A stretch of 64,000 nucleotides of DNA, taken from the NCBI RefSeq assembly GCF_016127915.1, contig NZ_CP066059.1, positions 1,074,001 through 1,138,000 of the forward strand, written 5' to 3'. Position 1 is the stretch's first letter, and each line of letters starts with the position of its first letter. The notes beneath the pieces are model-generated. The model saw only the letters and a list, made by a program, of their open reading frames with translations. It was not told the origin of the DNA and made no database searches. A program made the position numbers and the translations under genes. Origin of the DNA: Streptococcus oralis (GTDB taxonomy: Bacteria > Bacillota > Bacilli > Lactobacillales > Streptococcaceae). Shown here one piece after another: positions 25,101 through 33,766 of the stretch.

Positions 25101-25686
25101 AAAACTCAATTCGGAAAGGTTCTAACTGAGACATCTCAAAAATATCTAAAATATCTCCTCGAATACTAAACTCACCTTGTGTCTGTACTTGAGTAACTTT
25201 TCGATATCCAATTTCCTTTAATTTGTGAAGTAGCTCGTGTTGGTCATATTCTTCACCAACCGCAATCCTTATAATACTTTCTTTAAATCTAGTCGGAGAG
25301 GGTAAGATCAACCGACTCGCTGCGATATTACAAACTAAAATCCCTTTCTTAGACGGATCACTCAAAAAACGCAAGGCATCAACCCGCGAAATGATTTTTT
25401 CTTGCGAAGACATCAAAAACTCTACCATAGGAGAGTCATCTACCAAAAAAGGATAGACAACTTCCTCTCCTAAGAGAGAAAGAAGATCACTGATAATTCG
25501 TTCTGCTTCTCCATAAGTTGAAGTCAGTAACACAATCTTATTTTCTTTTTCTAGACTGCTTGCAATTGCAAGAGCCTTGGTAGACGTTGATAAACCAAGT
25601 ATTAGTTGTCTTTTCTTATTTATAAGATTTTGATGCCATTTTTTTATCTGGTCATTTTCTGAGAATAAATCTAATAAAGTCACCAT
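22183..25686 (-). CDS. mfd: Transcription-repair coupling factor Mfd
   Basis: An 1167-residue DNA translocase that removes stalled RNA polymerase and recruits UvrA. Order of elements: UvrB-like N-terminal region, RNA-polymerase-interacting CarD-like domain (KGDYVVHHIHGIGQYLG, about 490), helicase with Walker A GDVGFGKT (about 638), DEEQRFG (about 738), motif VI QLRGRVGRS, and the C-terminal TRCF domain. It begins one base before the pth stop region, so the two genes are tightly packed. Full length, no frameshift. Confidence 0.97.
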   Translation of the reverse strand: MVTLLDLFSENDQIKKWHQNLINKKRQLILGLSTSTKALAIASSLEKENKIVLLTSTYGEAERIISDLLSLLGEEVVYPFLVDDSPMVEFLMSSQEKIISRVDALRFLSDPSKKGILVCNIAASRLILPSPTRFKESIIRIAVGEEYDQHELLHKLKEIGYRKVTQVQTQGEFSIRGDILDIFEMSQLEPFRIEFFGDEVDGIRTFEVETQLSKENQTNLTIFPASDILLREKDYQRGQSALEKQISKTLSPILKSYLEEILSSFHQKQVHSDSRKFLSLCYEKTWTIFDYTEKNTPVFFDDYQKLMNQYEAFERELAQYFTEDLQNSKSFSEMQYFADTEQTYKKQSPVTFFSNLQKGLGNLKFDHIYQFNQYPMQEFFNQFSFLKEEIERYKKMDYTIVLQSSNSMGSKTLEDVLEEYQIKLDFRDKSSICKESVNLIEGNLRHGFHFVDEKILLITEHEIFQKKLKRRFRRQHTSNAERLKDYNELEKGDYVVHHIHGIGQYLGIETIEIQGIHRDYVSVQYQNGDQISIPVEQIHLLSKYVSSDGKPPKLNKLNDGHFKKAKQKVKNQVEDIADDLIKLYSERSQLKGFAFSNDDDDQHAFDDAFPYVETDDQLRSIEEIKRDMQDSHPMDRLLVGDVGFGKTEVAMRAAFKAVNDHKQVVVLVPTTVLAQQHYTNFKERFQNFAVNIDVLSRFRSKKEQAETLEKLKNGQVDILIGTHRVLSKDVVFSDLGLMIIDEEQRFGVKHKETLKELKKQVDVLTLTATPIPRTLHMSMLGIRDLSVIETPPTNRYPVQTYVLEKNDSVIRDAVLREMERGGQVYYLYNKVDTIDQKVSELQELIPEASIGYVHGQMSEIQLENTLLDFIEGQYDILVTTTIIETGVDIPNANTLFIENADHMGLSTLYQLRGRVGRSNRIAYAYLMYRPEKSISEVSEKRLEAIKGFTELGSGFKIAMRDLSIRGAGNLLGKSQSGFIDSVGFELYSQLLEEAIAKRKGNSNKRTKGNAELILQIDAYLPDTYISDQRHKIEIYKKIRQIDNRVNYEELQEELMDRFGEYPDVVAYLLEIGLVKSYLDKVFVERVERKDNKITVQFEKVTQRLFLAQDYFKALSATNLKAAIAENKGLMEVVFDVRNKKDYEILEGLLIFGESLLEIKESKEANPI

Positions 25687-26256
25687 TTATCCATTATACC
25701 TCTGCATTGTTTTCTCAAAGTTTTTCTCTTGTAAATAGTAGTTTACAGCATCGTCAACCTTGTCAATAGACTGTAAAATACCCACATAGTCATCCTGATC
25801 AAACTTACTTAAAACATGATGAACAACCGACATGCCTTTTTTAGGTCTTCCAATACCTATTTTAACACGGTTAAATACTTGGGTTCCAATATGTTGAATA
25901 ATAGACTTGATGCCATTATGACCACCTGCTGAACCCTTTGCTCTTAAACGAATTTTCCCAACTTCCATGTCAAGATCATCGTAAATGACGAGTAAATCTT
26001 CAATATCCAAACCATAGTAAGTCAATAAAGCATGAACCGCTTTCCCACTTTCATTCATAAATGTTGTTGGTTTAACGAGATAAATTTTTTCTCCATTAAA
26101 GAAAAAAGAAGCTAGGTCAGCTTGAAATATCTTGTCATGTGTAAAGGTGACATTTTGTTTTTTAGCTAGTTGGTCAATCAACATAAATCCAACGTTGTGC
26201 TTAGTTTCAAAATATTTATCCCCTGGATTTCCCAATCCTACAAGTAATTTGGTCAT
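25687..26256 (-). CDS. pth: Peptidyl-tRNA hydrolase
   Basis: A 189-residue enzyme that frees tRNA from dropped-off peptidyl-tRNA. The N-terminal VGLGNPG...KHNVGF contains catalytic His20, with FMNESGKAV and [13 protein letters not shown] as further signatures. It is immediately followed by mfd with no gap and is preceded by the ychF terminator. Confidence 0.96.
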   Translation of the reverse strand: MTKLLVGLGNPGDKYFETKHNVGFMLIDQLAKKQNVTFTHDKIFQADLASFFFNGEKIYLVKPTTFMNESGKAVHALLTYYGLDIEDLLVIYDDLDMEVGKIRLRAKGSAGGHNGIKSIIQHIGTQVFNRVKIGIGRPKKGMSVVHHVLSKFDQDDYVGILQSIDKVDDAVNYYLQEKNFEKTMQRYNG

Positions 26257-26274
26257 TTATTTTTCCTTTCAAAA

Positions 26275-26303
26275 GCCAAAAGGGTTGGAATTTTTTTCCA
26301 ACC
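26275..26303 (-). terminator. Terminator after ychF
   Basis: GGTTGGAA / TTCCAACC hairpin with a loop of A residues, then CTTTT on the minus strand, in the ychF-pth gap. Confidence 0.75.
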
Positions 26304-26329
26304 TAATTGACACTATTTATTAAATATTA

Positions 26330-27445
26330 TTAAACGTTAAAGCGGAATTCCATGATATCGCCATCTTGAACGATATATTCTTTTCCTTCTTCACGCAAAC
26401 GCCCAGCTTCTTTTACAGCCTTTTCAGATCCATATTTCACTAGATCCTCATATGACATGGTGACTGCACGAATAAACCCTTTTTCAAAGTCTGAGTGGAT
26501 AATACCAGCTGCTTGAGGAGCTTTCATCCCTCGCTTAAAGGTCCAAGCACGGACTTCTTTTTCACCAGCTGTGAAGTAAGTTCCAAGCCCAAGCAAGTGA
26601 TAGGCTGCACGAGTCAACTTGTCAACACCTGATTCTGTCAAGCCAAGTGCTTCAAGAAACTCTTGCTTATCTTCATCATCTAACTCAGAAATTTCTTCCT
26701 CAGCACGCGCAGAAATAACTACTACTTCAGCATTTTCTGTCGCTGCAAATTCACGAATTTGCTTCACATATTCGATAGAATCTGGATCTCCAACAACATC
26801 CTCATCCACATTAGCAACATAAAGAACTGGTTTAGTGGTCAAAAGGAAGAGATTTTTGACTACTTTTTGCTCTTCATCTGTAAATTCAATTGTACGAGCT
26901 GATTTTCCATCTTCAAGGACTGGTTTAATCTTTTGAAGAACGTTAAACTCTGCTACTGATTCCTTATCTTTTTGCGTACGTGCCATCTTTTCTACACGCG
27001 CATAGCGTTTATTAACTGATTCTAAGTCAGCAAGAATCAACTCCAGGTTAATGGTATCAATATCTGCAAGTGGATCCACAAAGGCGTCTTCACGTCCTTG
27101 CTCGCGCATCACATTTTCATCATCAAAAGCACGAACTACGTGAACAATTGCGTCTACTTCACGGATATTGGCCAAGAATTTATTACCTAGACCTTCTCCT
27201 TTTGATGCTCCTTTTACAATCCCTGCAATATCTGTAAATTCAAAGGTTGTTGGGACTGTCTTTTTAGGTGTAATCATTTCTGTTAGTTTTTGTAGGCGTT
27301 CATCTGGAACTTCCACCATCCCAACGTTTGGATCAATAGTCGCAAATGGGTAGTTTGCCGCCTCTGCTCCTGCTTTTGTAATTGCATTAAAAAGGGTTGA
27401 TTTACCAACGTTTGGCAAACCAACGATACCTGCTGTTAAAGCCAT
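26330..27445 (-). CDS. ychF: Ribosome-binding ATPase YchF (Obg family)
   Basis: A 371-residue P-loop protein of the Obg/YchF group. GLPNVGKST (P-loop), the [10 protein letters not shown] switch region, [17 protein letters not shown], and the C-terminal TGS domain ending EFRFNV are clear. YchF prefers ATP over GTP and binds ribosomes. It lies between pth and the DUF951 gene, the usual order next to dnaN. Confidence 0.95.
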   Translation of the reverse strand: MALTAGIVGLPNVGKSTLFNAITKAGAEAANYPFATIDPNVGMVEVPDERLQKLTEMITPKKTVPTTFEFTDIAGIVKGASKGEGLGNKFLANIREVDAIVHVVRAFDDENVMREQGREDAFVDPLADIDTINLELILADLESVNKRYARVEKMARTQKDKESVAEFNVLQKIKPVLEDGKSARTIEFTDEEQKVVKNLFLLTTKPVLYVANVDEDVVGDPDSIEYVKQIREFAATENAEVVVISARAEEEISELDDEDKQEFLEALGLTESGVDKLTRAAYHLLGLGTYFTAGEKEVRAWTFKRGMKAPQAAGIIHSDFEKGFIRAVTMSYEDLVKYGSEKAVKEAGRLREEGKEYIVQDGDIMEFRFNV

Positions 27446-27494
27446 AGTTTCTCATTCTCCGTTCTCATTTCAATCCCTAACATTATAACACAAA

Positions 27495-27528
27495 AAGGGA
27501 AAACTTGCTAACCCTCTAACTAAGGGTT
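27495..27528 (-). terminator. Terminator after the DUF951 gene
   Basis: AACCCT / AGGGTT hairpin (27510-27528) just after the stop codon, followed on the minus strand by AGCAAGTTTTCCC. The T-run is short, so efficiency may be moderate. Confidence 0.6.
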
Positions 27529-27529
27529 C

Positions 27530-27724
27530 TTAGTCAAGAATCTTATTCATTTTTCGTTCAAAATCATGGCGACTCATCATGACAAGGTGGTCACAATTGC
27601 TACATTTGATTTTAATATCTGCCCCTACACGTGTAATTTCCCAACGATTGGCTTTTTTACCAGTTGATTTAATTGTGCAAGCATGAGGCTTTTTCATCTC
27701 AACAAAATTTCCAACTTGATACAT
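27530..27724 (-). CDS. DUF951 family protein
   Basis: A 64-residue basic protein starting MYQVGNFVEMKKPHAC. It has a conserved KKPHAC segment and a C-S-N-C pair with downstream H-D-F-E-R, suggesting a small zinc- or nucleic-acid-binding fold. ATG at 27724 is chosen for its GGAGAG box seven bases upstream; the longer frame to 27778 lacks one. The small gene between dnaN and ychF is conserved in streptococci and lactobacilli. Function unknown. Confidence 0.85.
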   Translation of the reverse strand: MYQVGNFVEMKKPHACTIKSTGKKANRWEITRVGADIKIKCSNCDHLVMMSRHDFERKMNKILD

Positions 27725-27788
27725 ACTACTCTCCTTTTCTGTTTTGATTATATCATAAAAGAGGCGAGCTAGGCTCAACCTCTTTCAC

Positions 27789-28925
27789 TTAATTTGTTCG
27801 AACTGGTGTAATAAGCTGCATGAAGTCCTCGTCAGTATCTGCTGGCACAAGAGTAAATGGACGAACAGCTGAGATAAAGCTAATAGTCACCTTTTCACTA
27901 TTTAAAGCCTTGAGAGAATCAATCAAGTAAGTTGGGTTGAAACTAATAGTCAAATCATCACCAGTCACCTGCTCCGTATCGATTTCTTCGTTTACTTTAC
28001 CAACTTCTGGAGAATGAACATGGGCGCTAACAACCCCGCCTTTAATTTCAAGCTTCACAGTACCATTTTGAGTCGCACTTGATAAGAGACGTGCACGCTC
28101 CATAGATTGACGTAAATTAACAACATCAAAAGTAATTGTAGTGTTAAAGTCTGTTGGAATCAAACGATCTGTATCAGGATAGTTTCCTTCTAGGAGACGA
28201 GTGTAGAAGCTAATATTTTCACTTCTAAAGAGGATTTGATTATTTGCAAAGAAAATCTCTACAGTTTCAATATCATCTGTAAATACCGCTGAAAATTCGC
28301 GTAGAGAGCGGCTAGGAATCACCACATCGAAATCATCTCCATTTTTTTCAAGAGTCAATTTCTTCTGGCTAAGGCGGTGTGAGTCTGTCGCAACTGTTTT
28401 TAGTTCCTTGTGTTTGTTCAATACAAAATGAACACCTGTTAAGATTGGACGACTTTCTTGCGTACTTGCAGCAAATGCTGTTTCATTGATAATTTTCTTG
28501 AGAAGTTTGGTTTCAAGAACCAAAGGTGTGCTTGCAGAAATTTCTTGGATTCGTGGGTACTGTTCGCTATCTTTTCCTTTTAGAGTAATTTCTGATTTGC
28601 CACTGGTTAAGACAATTTGTTTTTGTTCAATCTCTTTGAAATCTAGCGTTACATCTGGAAGACTAGATACCACATTGATAAAGAAAGAAGCTTCAAGAAG
28701 AATTGAACCCAAAGAAGTAATCAAGAGACCAGCATCTTCATTCTTTTGAGAAATGAAATTCTCAATAGAAATTTGACCGTTTGATCCAATTAAAGTAATT
28801 CCTTCATTGGTAACGTCAATTTTGATTGTTGATAAAATTGGAATAGCATTTTTAGAGCTTATTGCTCGTTTTGTGGTATTTAAGGCTTGTAGAAATAAAT
28901 TTTTATTGATTGAAAAATGAATCAT
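27789..28925 (-). CDS. dnaN: DNA polymerase III beta subunit (sliding clamp)
   Basis: A 378-residue clamp protein with three repeated domains. MIHFSINKNLFLQALN starts domain I, GVHFVLNKHKELKTVATDSHRLS lies in domain II and the C-terminal QLITPVRT closes domain III. It encircles DNA and tethers Pol III. AGGAGA lies just before the ATG. The 158-bp gap to dnaA contains three DnaA-box-like sites. Confidence 0.97.
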   Translation of the reverse strand: MIHFSINKNLFLQALNTTKRAISSKNAIPILSTIKIDVTNEGITLIGSNGQISIENFISQKNEDAGLLITSLGSILLEASFFINVVSSLPDVTLDFKEIEQKQIVLTSGKSEITLKGKDSEQYPRIQEISASTPLVLETKLLKKIINETAFAASTQESRPILTGVHFVLNKHKELKTVATDSHRLSQKKLTLEKNGDDFDVVIPSRSLREFSAVFTDDIETVEIFFANNQILFRSENISFYTRLLEGNYPDTDRLIPTDFNTTITFDVVNLRQSMERARLLSSATQNGTVKLEIKGGVVSAHVHSPEVGKVNEEIDTEQVTGDDLTISFNPTYLIDSLKALNSEKVTISFISAVRPFTLVPADTDEDFMQLITPVRTN

Positions 28926-28988
28926 GGATTCTCCTTTATTTATTTTTAGTATTAGAAAGTTAATAGTAATAATAGAGTGTGTGAATTC

Positions 28989-29081
28989 TGTGGAAAACTG
29001 GGTACTATTTAGTAAACTTAAGCTTCTAAGCTTGTTTAAAAAATGTGGATAAAAAAGATAAGAAATAAAAAATTATCCACA
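28989..29081. other. oriC, dnaA-dnaN DnaA-box cluster
   Basis: The gap holds a variant box TGTGGAAAA (28989-28997), and perfect consensus boxes TGTGGATAA (29044-29052) and TTATCCACA (29073-29081) in opposite orientations. Together with the cluster upstream of dnaA it forms a bipartite origin. An A/T-rich run around 29037-29072 could be the unwinding segment. Confidence 0.85.
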
Positions 29082-29083
29082 AG

Positions 29084-30445
29084 CTACTTAATTTTCTTTT
29101 TGATTGCTTCTATTTCTAAACGTAAATTATCGTCTTCGTCAATCAATGATTTGATTTTAGCATGGGCATGAATAACGGTGGTGTGATCCTTTCCGCCAAA
29201 TTCTTTTCCGATTTTTGGAAGACTGTTATCTGTCAGTTCTCTAGCTAGATACATAGCAACTTGACGCGCTAAAACGATGTTTTGAACTCGTCTCGTCCCC
29301 TTCATTTCTTTGACACTCACTCCATAAAAATTACCAACTTCAGTTTGGATTTTCTCAATTGGAATAACAAGTATCTGGCGGGCGTCTTGCTTACGTGCTC
29401 TAATAGCTTCTGCAGCAATATCAATGGTAATATCCTTAATTTTTTTTACTCTGGCAATTAAAGTGATATCGTTGATGGCTCCTTCCAATTCTCGAACATT
29501 TGAATCAAATTGGCCAGCCAAGTATTCCAAAGTATCACTTTGGAAATGGTAATCCAAGTGCTCTGTTTTACTTTGAAGAATGGCGATACGTGTCTCAAAG
29601 TCAGGAGGAGTGATATTTTGCGTCAATCCCCAGCTAAAGCGCGTGACAAGTCTCTCTTCAAGTCCTTCTAGGTGTTTAGGACTTCTATCACTGGTTAGAA
29701 CAATCTGTTTCTGTTTATCGTGAAGAGCATTGAAGGTATTGAAAAATTCTTCCTGGGTCGCGACTTTTTTGCCACTGAGAGATTGGATATCATCGATCAA
29801 TAAGAGATCAAGACTACGGTAAGTCTTTTTGAACTTTTCCATTTCCCCAAGTCGCAAGTGTTCAAGAAAGTCATTGATAAAGCTTTCGGCAGGAATGTAT
29901 TTGACACGCGCATCAGGAATATTTTTCAAAATCTCATTTCCAATCGCATTGAGCAAATGAGTCTTTCCAAGACCAGGTCCTCCATAGATGAAAAGAGGAT
30001 TATAGGTCAGAGCTAAATCTTCAGATACAGCTAGTGCAGCAGACACCGCCCAAACATTCCCATCACCTTGAATAAAGTTATCAAAGGTATATTTTTCTTT
30101 TAACCCTGTTTCGGAATAGGGAATCGTTGGTAGTGCAGGTGTGTAATCGTAAGTAGAGACACTATTCGTATCATTTACTTGAGGAGATTCTGTGCTCTGA
30201 GGTTTAGTGAAAATATAGTGAGGTTTGATTTCAGAATCATAAATTTCAAAACCAGCAGCAATAATAATATCTTTTAATTGCTTTTCCCACACCATTTCCA
30301 TCTCTGATCTCGGTAGAAATATAGTAGCTGTATTTTCTTCTACTTTGATGAGTTCAGCAGGTGTAGCATAGAAATCATACATAGATCGTGTCAATCTTTC
30401 TTGAGCAAATTCTAAAATACGATTCCAAAATTGCTTTTCTTTCAA
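29084..30445 (-). CDS. dnaA: Chromosomal replication initiator DnaA
   Basis: A 453-residue initiator, the usual pneumococcal length. Domain I spans residues 1-80; the AAA domain has Walker [10 protein letters not shown] (about 154) and [10 protein letters not shown]; domain IV has the DnaA-box-reading helix-turn-helix with [12 protein letters not shown]. The start is TTG at 30445, preceded by GGAGG nine bases upstream, and gives MKEKQFW as in related species; no ATG is available there. It binds the boxes on both sides of the gene. Confidence 0.97.
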   Translation of the reverse strand: MKEKQFWNRILEFAQERLTRSMYDFYATPAELIKVEENTATIFLPRSEMEMVWEKQLKDIIIAAGFEIYDSEIKPHYIFTKPQSTESPQVNDTNSVSTYDYTPALPTIPYSETGLKEKYTFDNFIQGDGNVWAVSAALAVSEDLALTYNPLFIYGGPGLGKTHLLNAIGNEILKNIPDARVKYIPAESFINDFLEHLRLGEMEKFKKTYRSLDLLLIDDIQSLSGKKVATQEEFFNTFNALHDKQKQIVLTSDRSPKHLEGLEERLVTRFSWGLTQNITPPDFETRIAILQSKTEHLDYHFQSDTLEYLAGQFDSNVRELEGAINDITLIARVKKIKDITIDIAAEAIRARKQDARQILVIPIEKIQTEVGNFYGVSVKEMKGTRRVQNIVLARQVAMYLARELTDNSLPKIGKEFGGKDHTTVIHAHAKIKSLIDEDDNLRLEIEAIKKKIK

Positions 30446-30514
30446 CTAATTTTCCTCCTTTACTATAATTTTAGTAGTTTAGTGCTAGACTTATTTTACC
30501 ATAGATAGTAGGAA

Positions 30515-30630
30515 TTTTCCACAGATTGGGGAAAAGAATCCACAATGTTAGCAGTATTTATCCACAGGTTGGGGATAAATAAGAAAATCCTTGATTTAGT
30601 AGGCTTTTTGATAAAAAAATTGGTGGATAA
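30515..30630. other. oriC, DnaA-box cluster upstream of dnaA
   Basis: In the 216-bp parB-dnaA gap: TTTTCCACA (30515-30523), GAATCCACA (30536-30544), perfect TTATCCACA (30558-30566), TGGGGATAA (30570-30578) and GGTGGATAA (30622-30630). The cluster is dense and of mixed orientation and affinity, as expected for an origin that may also autoregulate dnaA. Confidence 0.85.
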
Positions 30631-30639
30631 ATTTGTGAG

Positions 30640-30677
30640 TTGAGAAAATAAAAGAACAGCCTTATTTCAGGCTGTTA
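30640..30677 (-). terminator. Terminator after parB
   Basis: AACAGCCT / AGGCTGTT hairpin overlapping the parB stop, followed on the minus strand by CTTTTATTTT. It insulates the origin from htrA-parB transcription. Confidence 0.8.
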
Positions 30678-31420
30678 ATAATTCTATCGTATTCTTCTTG
30701 ACTTGAAAAGGAGATAATAATCTTTCCAGTATCTTTTTTTGAAAGTTTAATTTCTATACTTAAACCGAGTATTTTTTTTAATTTATCTTCTTCATCTTTG
30801 ATGAAAGAATCACTTTTTTTCTGCTTCTTGTGTTTTTTCTCTGTAAGAAGTGCTTCTAACTTTCTCACAGAAATATCTTCATTTTTAATTAGTTGGAAGA
30901 AATAGTCTTGCTGCTCTTTATCTAAACCAACTAGTGAACGTGCATGCGCTTGAGAAATTTTTCCATTTTCTACTTCAGTTAAGATATATTCTGGTAGGGA
31001 AAGCAAACGAATAAAATTAGTGATATAAGGACGAGATTTCCCCATTTTATCCGCTATCTCAGTGTGAGTAAATCCTTTTTCTACTAAAGATTCGTAGGCG
31101 CGTGCTTCTTCAATAGGATTTAAATTTTCTCTCTGCAAATTCTCAATGATAGAATGGATCATCATTTCCTGATCTGAGAGGTGCTTTACAACGGCTGGAA
31201 TAGAGGTTAGACCAGCCAAGAGAGAAGCCCGATATCGTCTCTCTCCTGCAAGGATTTCATAACCAATTACAGGAGATTGACGAACGATGATTGGTTGGAT
31301 GAGCCCATTTTCTTTGATTGACTGAGCCAATTCCTCTAATTTTTCTACATCAAATTCTTTCCGAGGTTGGTAAGGATTCTTTTGTATTTCAGAGATAGAA
31401 ATCATTTCAAATTTTTCCAT
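30662..31420 (-). CDS. parB: Chromosome-partitioning protein ParB (Spo0J)
   Basis: A 252-residue ParB. The N-terminal ISISEIQKNPYQPRKEFD segment and LAGERRYRA (CTP-binding region) lead into a helix-turn-helix near TEIADKMGKSRPYITNFIRLL that reads parS, then a C-terminal dimer domain. Streptococci lack ParA but keep ParB to load SMC. Candidate parS sites are at 41019, 52217 and, degenerate, 19076. It lies downstream of htrA on the same strand, 57 bases away. No strong Shine-Dalgarno is visible before the ATG. Confidence 0.95.
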   Translation of the reverse strand: MEKFEMISISEIQKNPYQPRKEFDVEKLEELAQSIKENGLIQPIIVRQSPVIGYEILAGERRYRASLLAGLTSIPAVVKHLSDQEMMIHSIIENLQRENLNPIEEARAYESLVEKGFTHTEIADKMGKSRPYITNFIRLLSLPEYILTEVENGKISQAHARSLVGLDKEQQDYFFQLIKNEDISVRKLEALLTEKKHKKQKKSDSFIKDEEDKLKKILGLSIEIKLSKKDTGKIIISFSSQEEYDRIINSLK

Positions 31421-31477
31421 GATTCTACACTAACATATCTTTTACTTTCTGTAAAGTTTTCTTTACACTGATATCAA

Positions 31478-32674
31478 TTAAGACTCTAAATCACCAGAAT
31501 TCTTATCTAGTTTAATTGAGGTTGTTTCTTCCTTACCGTTACGGTAGTAGGTTACTTTGATAGTATCTCCGATAGCATGATTGTAAAGAGCGTGTTGTAG
31601 GTCTGTTGATGAAGCAATCTCTTTATCGTCAACTTTGGTAATGACATCGTATTTTTGAAGATGTCCATTTGCTGGCATATTGTTTTGAACAGATCGAACA
31701 ACTACACCTGAAGTGAGGCCACTTGGAATGTTAAGTTTTCTAAGATCACTAGCTCCAACATTTGATAGATTGACCATTTGAATTCCAAGAGCAGGACGAG
31801 TCACTTTACCATTACTTTCAAGTTGTTTAATGATATTTTGTGCATCGTTTGAAGGAATTGCAAAACCAAGACCTTCTACAGATGTTCCACCATTACTTGC
31901 AATTTTACTTGATGTAATACCAATTACTTGTCCTTGAATGTTTACAAGTGGACCACCAGAGTTACCAGGGTTAATGGCTGTATCTGTTTGAATGGCTTTT
32001 GTTGAAATAGCTTGACCATCTTCAGATTTTAGAGAAACATTTCGATTAAGACTTGAGATGATTCCCTGTGTAACTGTATTAGCATATTCTGAACCTAAAG
32101 GACTACCGATGGCAATTGCTGTTTCTCCAACACTAAGTTGACTTGAATCCCCAAATTCTGCTACTGTTGTAACTTTTTCTGAAGAAATTTTAACGACAGC
32201 AATATCAGAGAAAGTATCAGATCCGACAATTTCACCAGGAACCTTGGTACCATCTGCCAAGCGAATATCAACTTTTGAAGCTCCATTGATAACGTGAGTA
32301 TTAGTTACAAGATAGGCATCTTTATCATCTTTTTTATAGATAACACCTGAACCCTCACTTGCGATTTGTTGATTGTCTGAATCAGAATTAGTGTCGTCAG
32401 CATTAAATACACTACTTTGTCTACTGCTAGAAGAAGAATAAGTAATGATTGAGACAACAGCATCCTTAACTTTATTTACTGCTTGAGTGGTTGAGTTTTC
32501 ATTTTTATAGGATGTTTGAGTGACAGTGCCAGAATTATTATTCGTAGCTTGATTTCCTTGTTTTTGATAAAGTTGTAATGTTACGAAACTTCCTAAGGCA
32601 CCACTTAAAAATCCGATTATAATGATTGCTAGAACTTTAACTCCTTTTTTGTAAAATTTTTGTAAGTGTTTCAT
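31478..32674 (-). CDS. htrA: Surface serine protease HtrA (DegP-like)
   Basis: A 398-residue membrane-anchored protease. An N-terminal helix (about 13-33) is followed by a Ser/Thr/Asn-rich linker and a trypsin-like domain with the triad His (VTNTHVI, about 125), Asp (SDIAVVKI, about 158) and Ser (GNSGGPL, about 236), then one PDZ domain. In pneumococci HtrA degrades misfolded exported proteins and CSP and dampens competence. The promoter carries a CiaR site, consistent with CiaRH control. parB is downstream in the same transcript. Confidence 0.96.
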   Translation of the reverse strand: MKHLQKFYKKGVKVLAIIIIGFLSGALGSFVTLQLYQKQGNQATNNNSGTVTQTSYKNENSTTQAVNKVKDAVVSIITYSSSSSRQSSVFNADDTNSDSDNQQIASEGSGVIYKKDDKDAYLVTNTHVINGASKVDIRLADGTKVPGEIVGSDTFSDIAVVKISSEKVTTVAEFGDSSQLSVGETAIAIGSPLGSEYANTVTQGIISSLNRNVSLKSEDGQAISTKAIQTDTAINPGNSGGPLVNIQGQVIGITSSKIASNGGTSVEGLGFAIPSNDAQNIIKQLESNGKVTRPALGIQMVNLSNVGASDLRKLNIPSGLTSGVVVRSVQNNMPANGHLQKYDVITKVDDKEIASSTDLQHALYNHAIGDTIKVTYYRNGKEETTSIKLDKNSGDLES

Positions 32675-32705
32675 AAACGCCTCCGTTTGTTATTTATTTA
32701 CTCAG

Positions 32706-32738
32706 ATTATAAACCTATTAACTTAATCCAAACTTAAA
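32706..32738 (-). promoter_or_regulatory. CiaR-binding site and -10 of htrA-parB
   Basis: Minus strand TTTAAG-TTTGG-ATTAAG (32722-32738) lies ten bases before TATAAT (32706-32711), the same geometry as at the csRNA promoter. Confidence 0.8.
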
Positions 32739-32759
32739 AGCTTAAAGTTTTACACAAGT

Positions 32760-32768
32760 TGTGGATAA
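32760..32768. other. Isolated consensus DnaA box between htrA and rlmH
   Basis: TGTGGATAA matches the DnaA-box consensus exactly, about 2.1 kb from the main upstream cluster. A near match TGTGGATAT lies at 32837-32845, just before the rlmH start. Function, if any, is unproven. Confidence 0.6.
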
Positions 32769-32859
32769 CTCGCTTTATTCTGTGAATTCACTAGTAATTT
32801 TGAATGATTTTTTTGTGTATAAGATGTGAAATGAAGTGTGGATATGATAGAATAGAAGA

Positions 32860-33339
32860 ATGAAAATAAAAATTGTAACAGTAGGAAAATTAAAAGAAAA
32901 ATACCTTAAAGATGGAATTGCTGAATATACCAAACGAATTTCACGTTTCGCCAAATTAGAAATGATTGAGCTCACTGATGAGAAGACACCTGACAAAGCC
33001 AGTGAATTAGAAAATCAAAAAATCTTGGAAACAGAAGGTGAAAGAATTCTTTCTAAGGTTGGAGAAAGAGACTTTGTCGTTGTTCTAGCTATTGAAGGAA
33101 AAACACTCTCCTCAGAGGAATTTAGTAAGCAACTAGAGCAAGCTTCTATCAAAGGATACTCAACGTTTACTTTTATCATTGGAGGAAGTTTGGGTCTAGC
33201 TCCTGTTGTAAAAAATAGGGCCAATCTTTCTATCAGTTTTGGACGTCTGACATTACCACATCAGTTAATGAGATTGGTTTTAGTTGAACAAATTTACCGT
33301 GCTTTTACAATTCAGCAGGGTTCTCCTTACCACAAATAG
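32860..33339 (+). CDS. rlmH: 23S rRNA (pseudouridine1915-N3)-methyltransferase RlmH
   Basis: A 159-residue SPOUT methyltransferase. [20 protein letters not shown] starts the family, and the knot region is FIIGGSLGL with the C-terminal [15 protein letters not shown], both diagnostic. It is the first plus-strand gene right of the origin. The ribosome-binding site is weak. It is followed by tRNA-Arg. Confidence 0.95.
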   Translation: MKIKIVTVGKLKEKYLKDGIAEYTKRISRFAKLEMIELTDEKTPDKASELENQKILETEGERILSKVGERDFVVVLAIEGKTLSSEEFSKQLEQASIKGYSTFTFIIGGSLGLAPVVKNRANLSISFGRLTLPHQLMRLVLVEQIYRAFTIQQGSPYHK

Positions 33340-33382
33340 AAGATTGACTTAGCTCTTGTTTTTTGATAGAATGGTCATGTTA

Positions 33383-33456
33383 GGTCTCATAGCTCAGCTG
33401 GATAGAGCATTCGCCTTCTAAGCGAACGGTCGCAGGTTCGAATCCTGCTGGGATCA
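33383..33456 (+). tRNA. tRNA-Arg (UCU)
   Basis: A 74-base cloverleaf with GGTCTCA/TGGGATC acceptor stem, anticodon loop CTTCTAA (anticodon TCT) and GGTTCGAATCC T-arm. It immediately precedes the comCDE promoter, as in pneumococci. Confidence 0.96.
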
Positions 33457-33468
33457 ATTTTAGATGCG

Positions 33469-33495
33469 AAGCTGGGGTAAATCCCAGCTTTTTTC
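33469..33495 (+). terminator. Terminator between tRNA-Arg and comC
   Basis: AAGCTGGG / CCCAGCTT hairpin followed by TTTTTTC. Its strength sets how much read-through reaches comCDE. Confidence 0.88.
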
Positions 33496-33505
33496 TTAAA
33501 AAAGT

Positions 33506-33572
33506 GCGTTTCAGGTGCAAAAATGTACAGTTGGGAAGAATTTTTTCTTACATGGTCTTCATTTTGTATAAT
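33506..33572 (+). promoter_or_regulatory. ComE-binding direct repeat and promoter of comCDE
   Basis: Two imperfect repeats GCGTTTCAG (33506-33514) and ACAGTTGGG (33527-33535), spaced by 12 bases (21-base period), match the ComE box. TATAAT at 33567-33572 follows after 31 bases. Confidence 0.85.
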
Positions 33573-33620
33573 AGGTGTGTAAGTTAACTTACAAGGAAAA
33601 ATAATACAGGAGATTTCATT

Positions 33621-33746
33621 ATGAAAAATACAGTAAAGTTGGAACAATTTAAAGAAGTAACAGAGGCAGAATTGCAGGAGATTCGGGGTGGAGATAAAAG
33701 ACTACCTTACTTTTTTAAACATCTTTTTTCAAATAGGACAAAGTAG
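33621..33746 (+). CDS. comC: Competence-stimulating peptide precursor ComC
   Basis: A 41-residue precursor. The leader MKNTVKLEQFKEVTEAELQE ends in a double-glycine site (IRGG, residues 21-24), typical for export and cleavage by ComAB. The predicted mature pheromone is DKRLPYFFKHLFSNRTK (17 residues, basic and aromatic). An AGGAG box precedes the ATG. It lies 20 bases upstream of comD. The peptide equals, as I recall, the S. oralis type pheromone, so it also serves as a species clue. Confidence 0.95.
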   Translation: MKNTVKLEQFKEVTEAELQEIRGGDKRLPYFFKHLFSNRTK

Positions 33747-33766
33747 TAATATTATAGGGTGATAGG

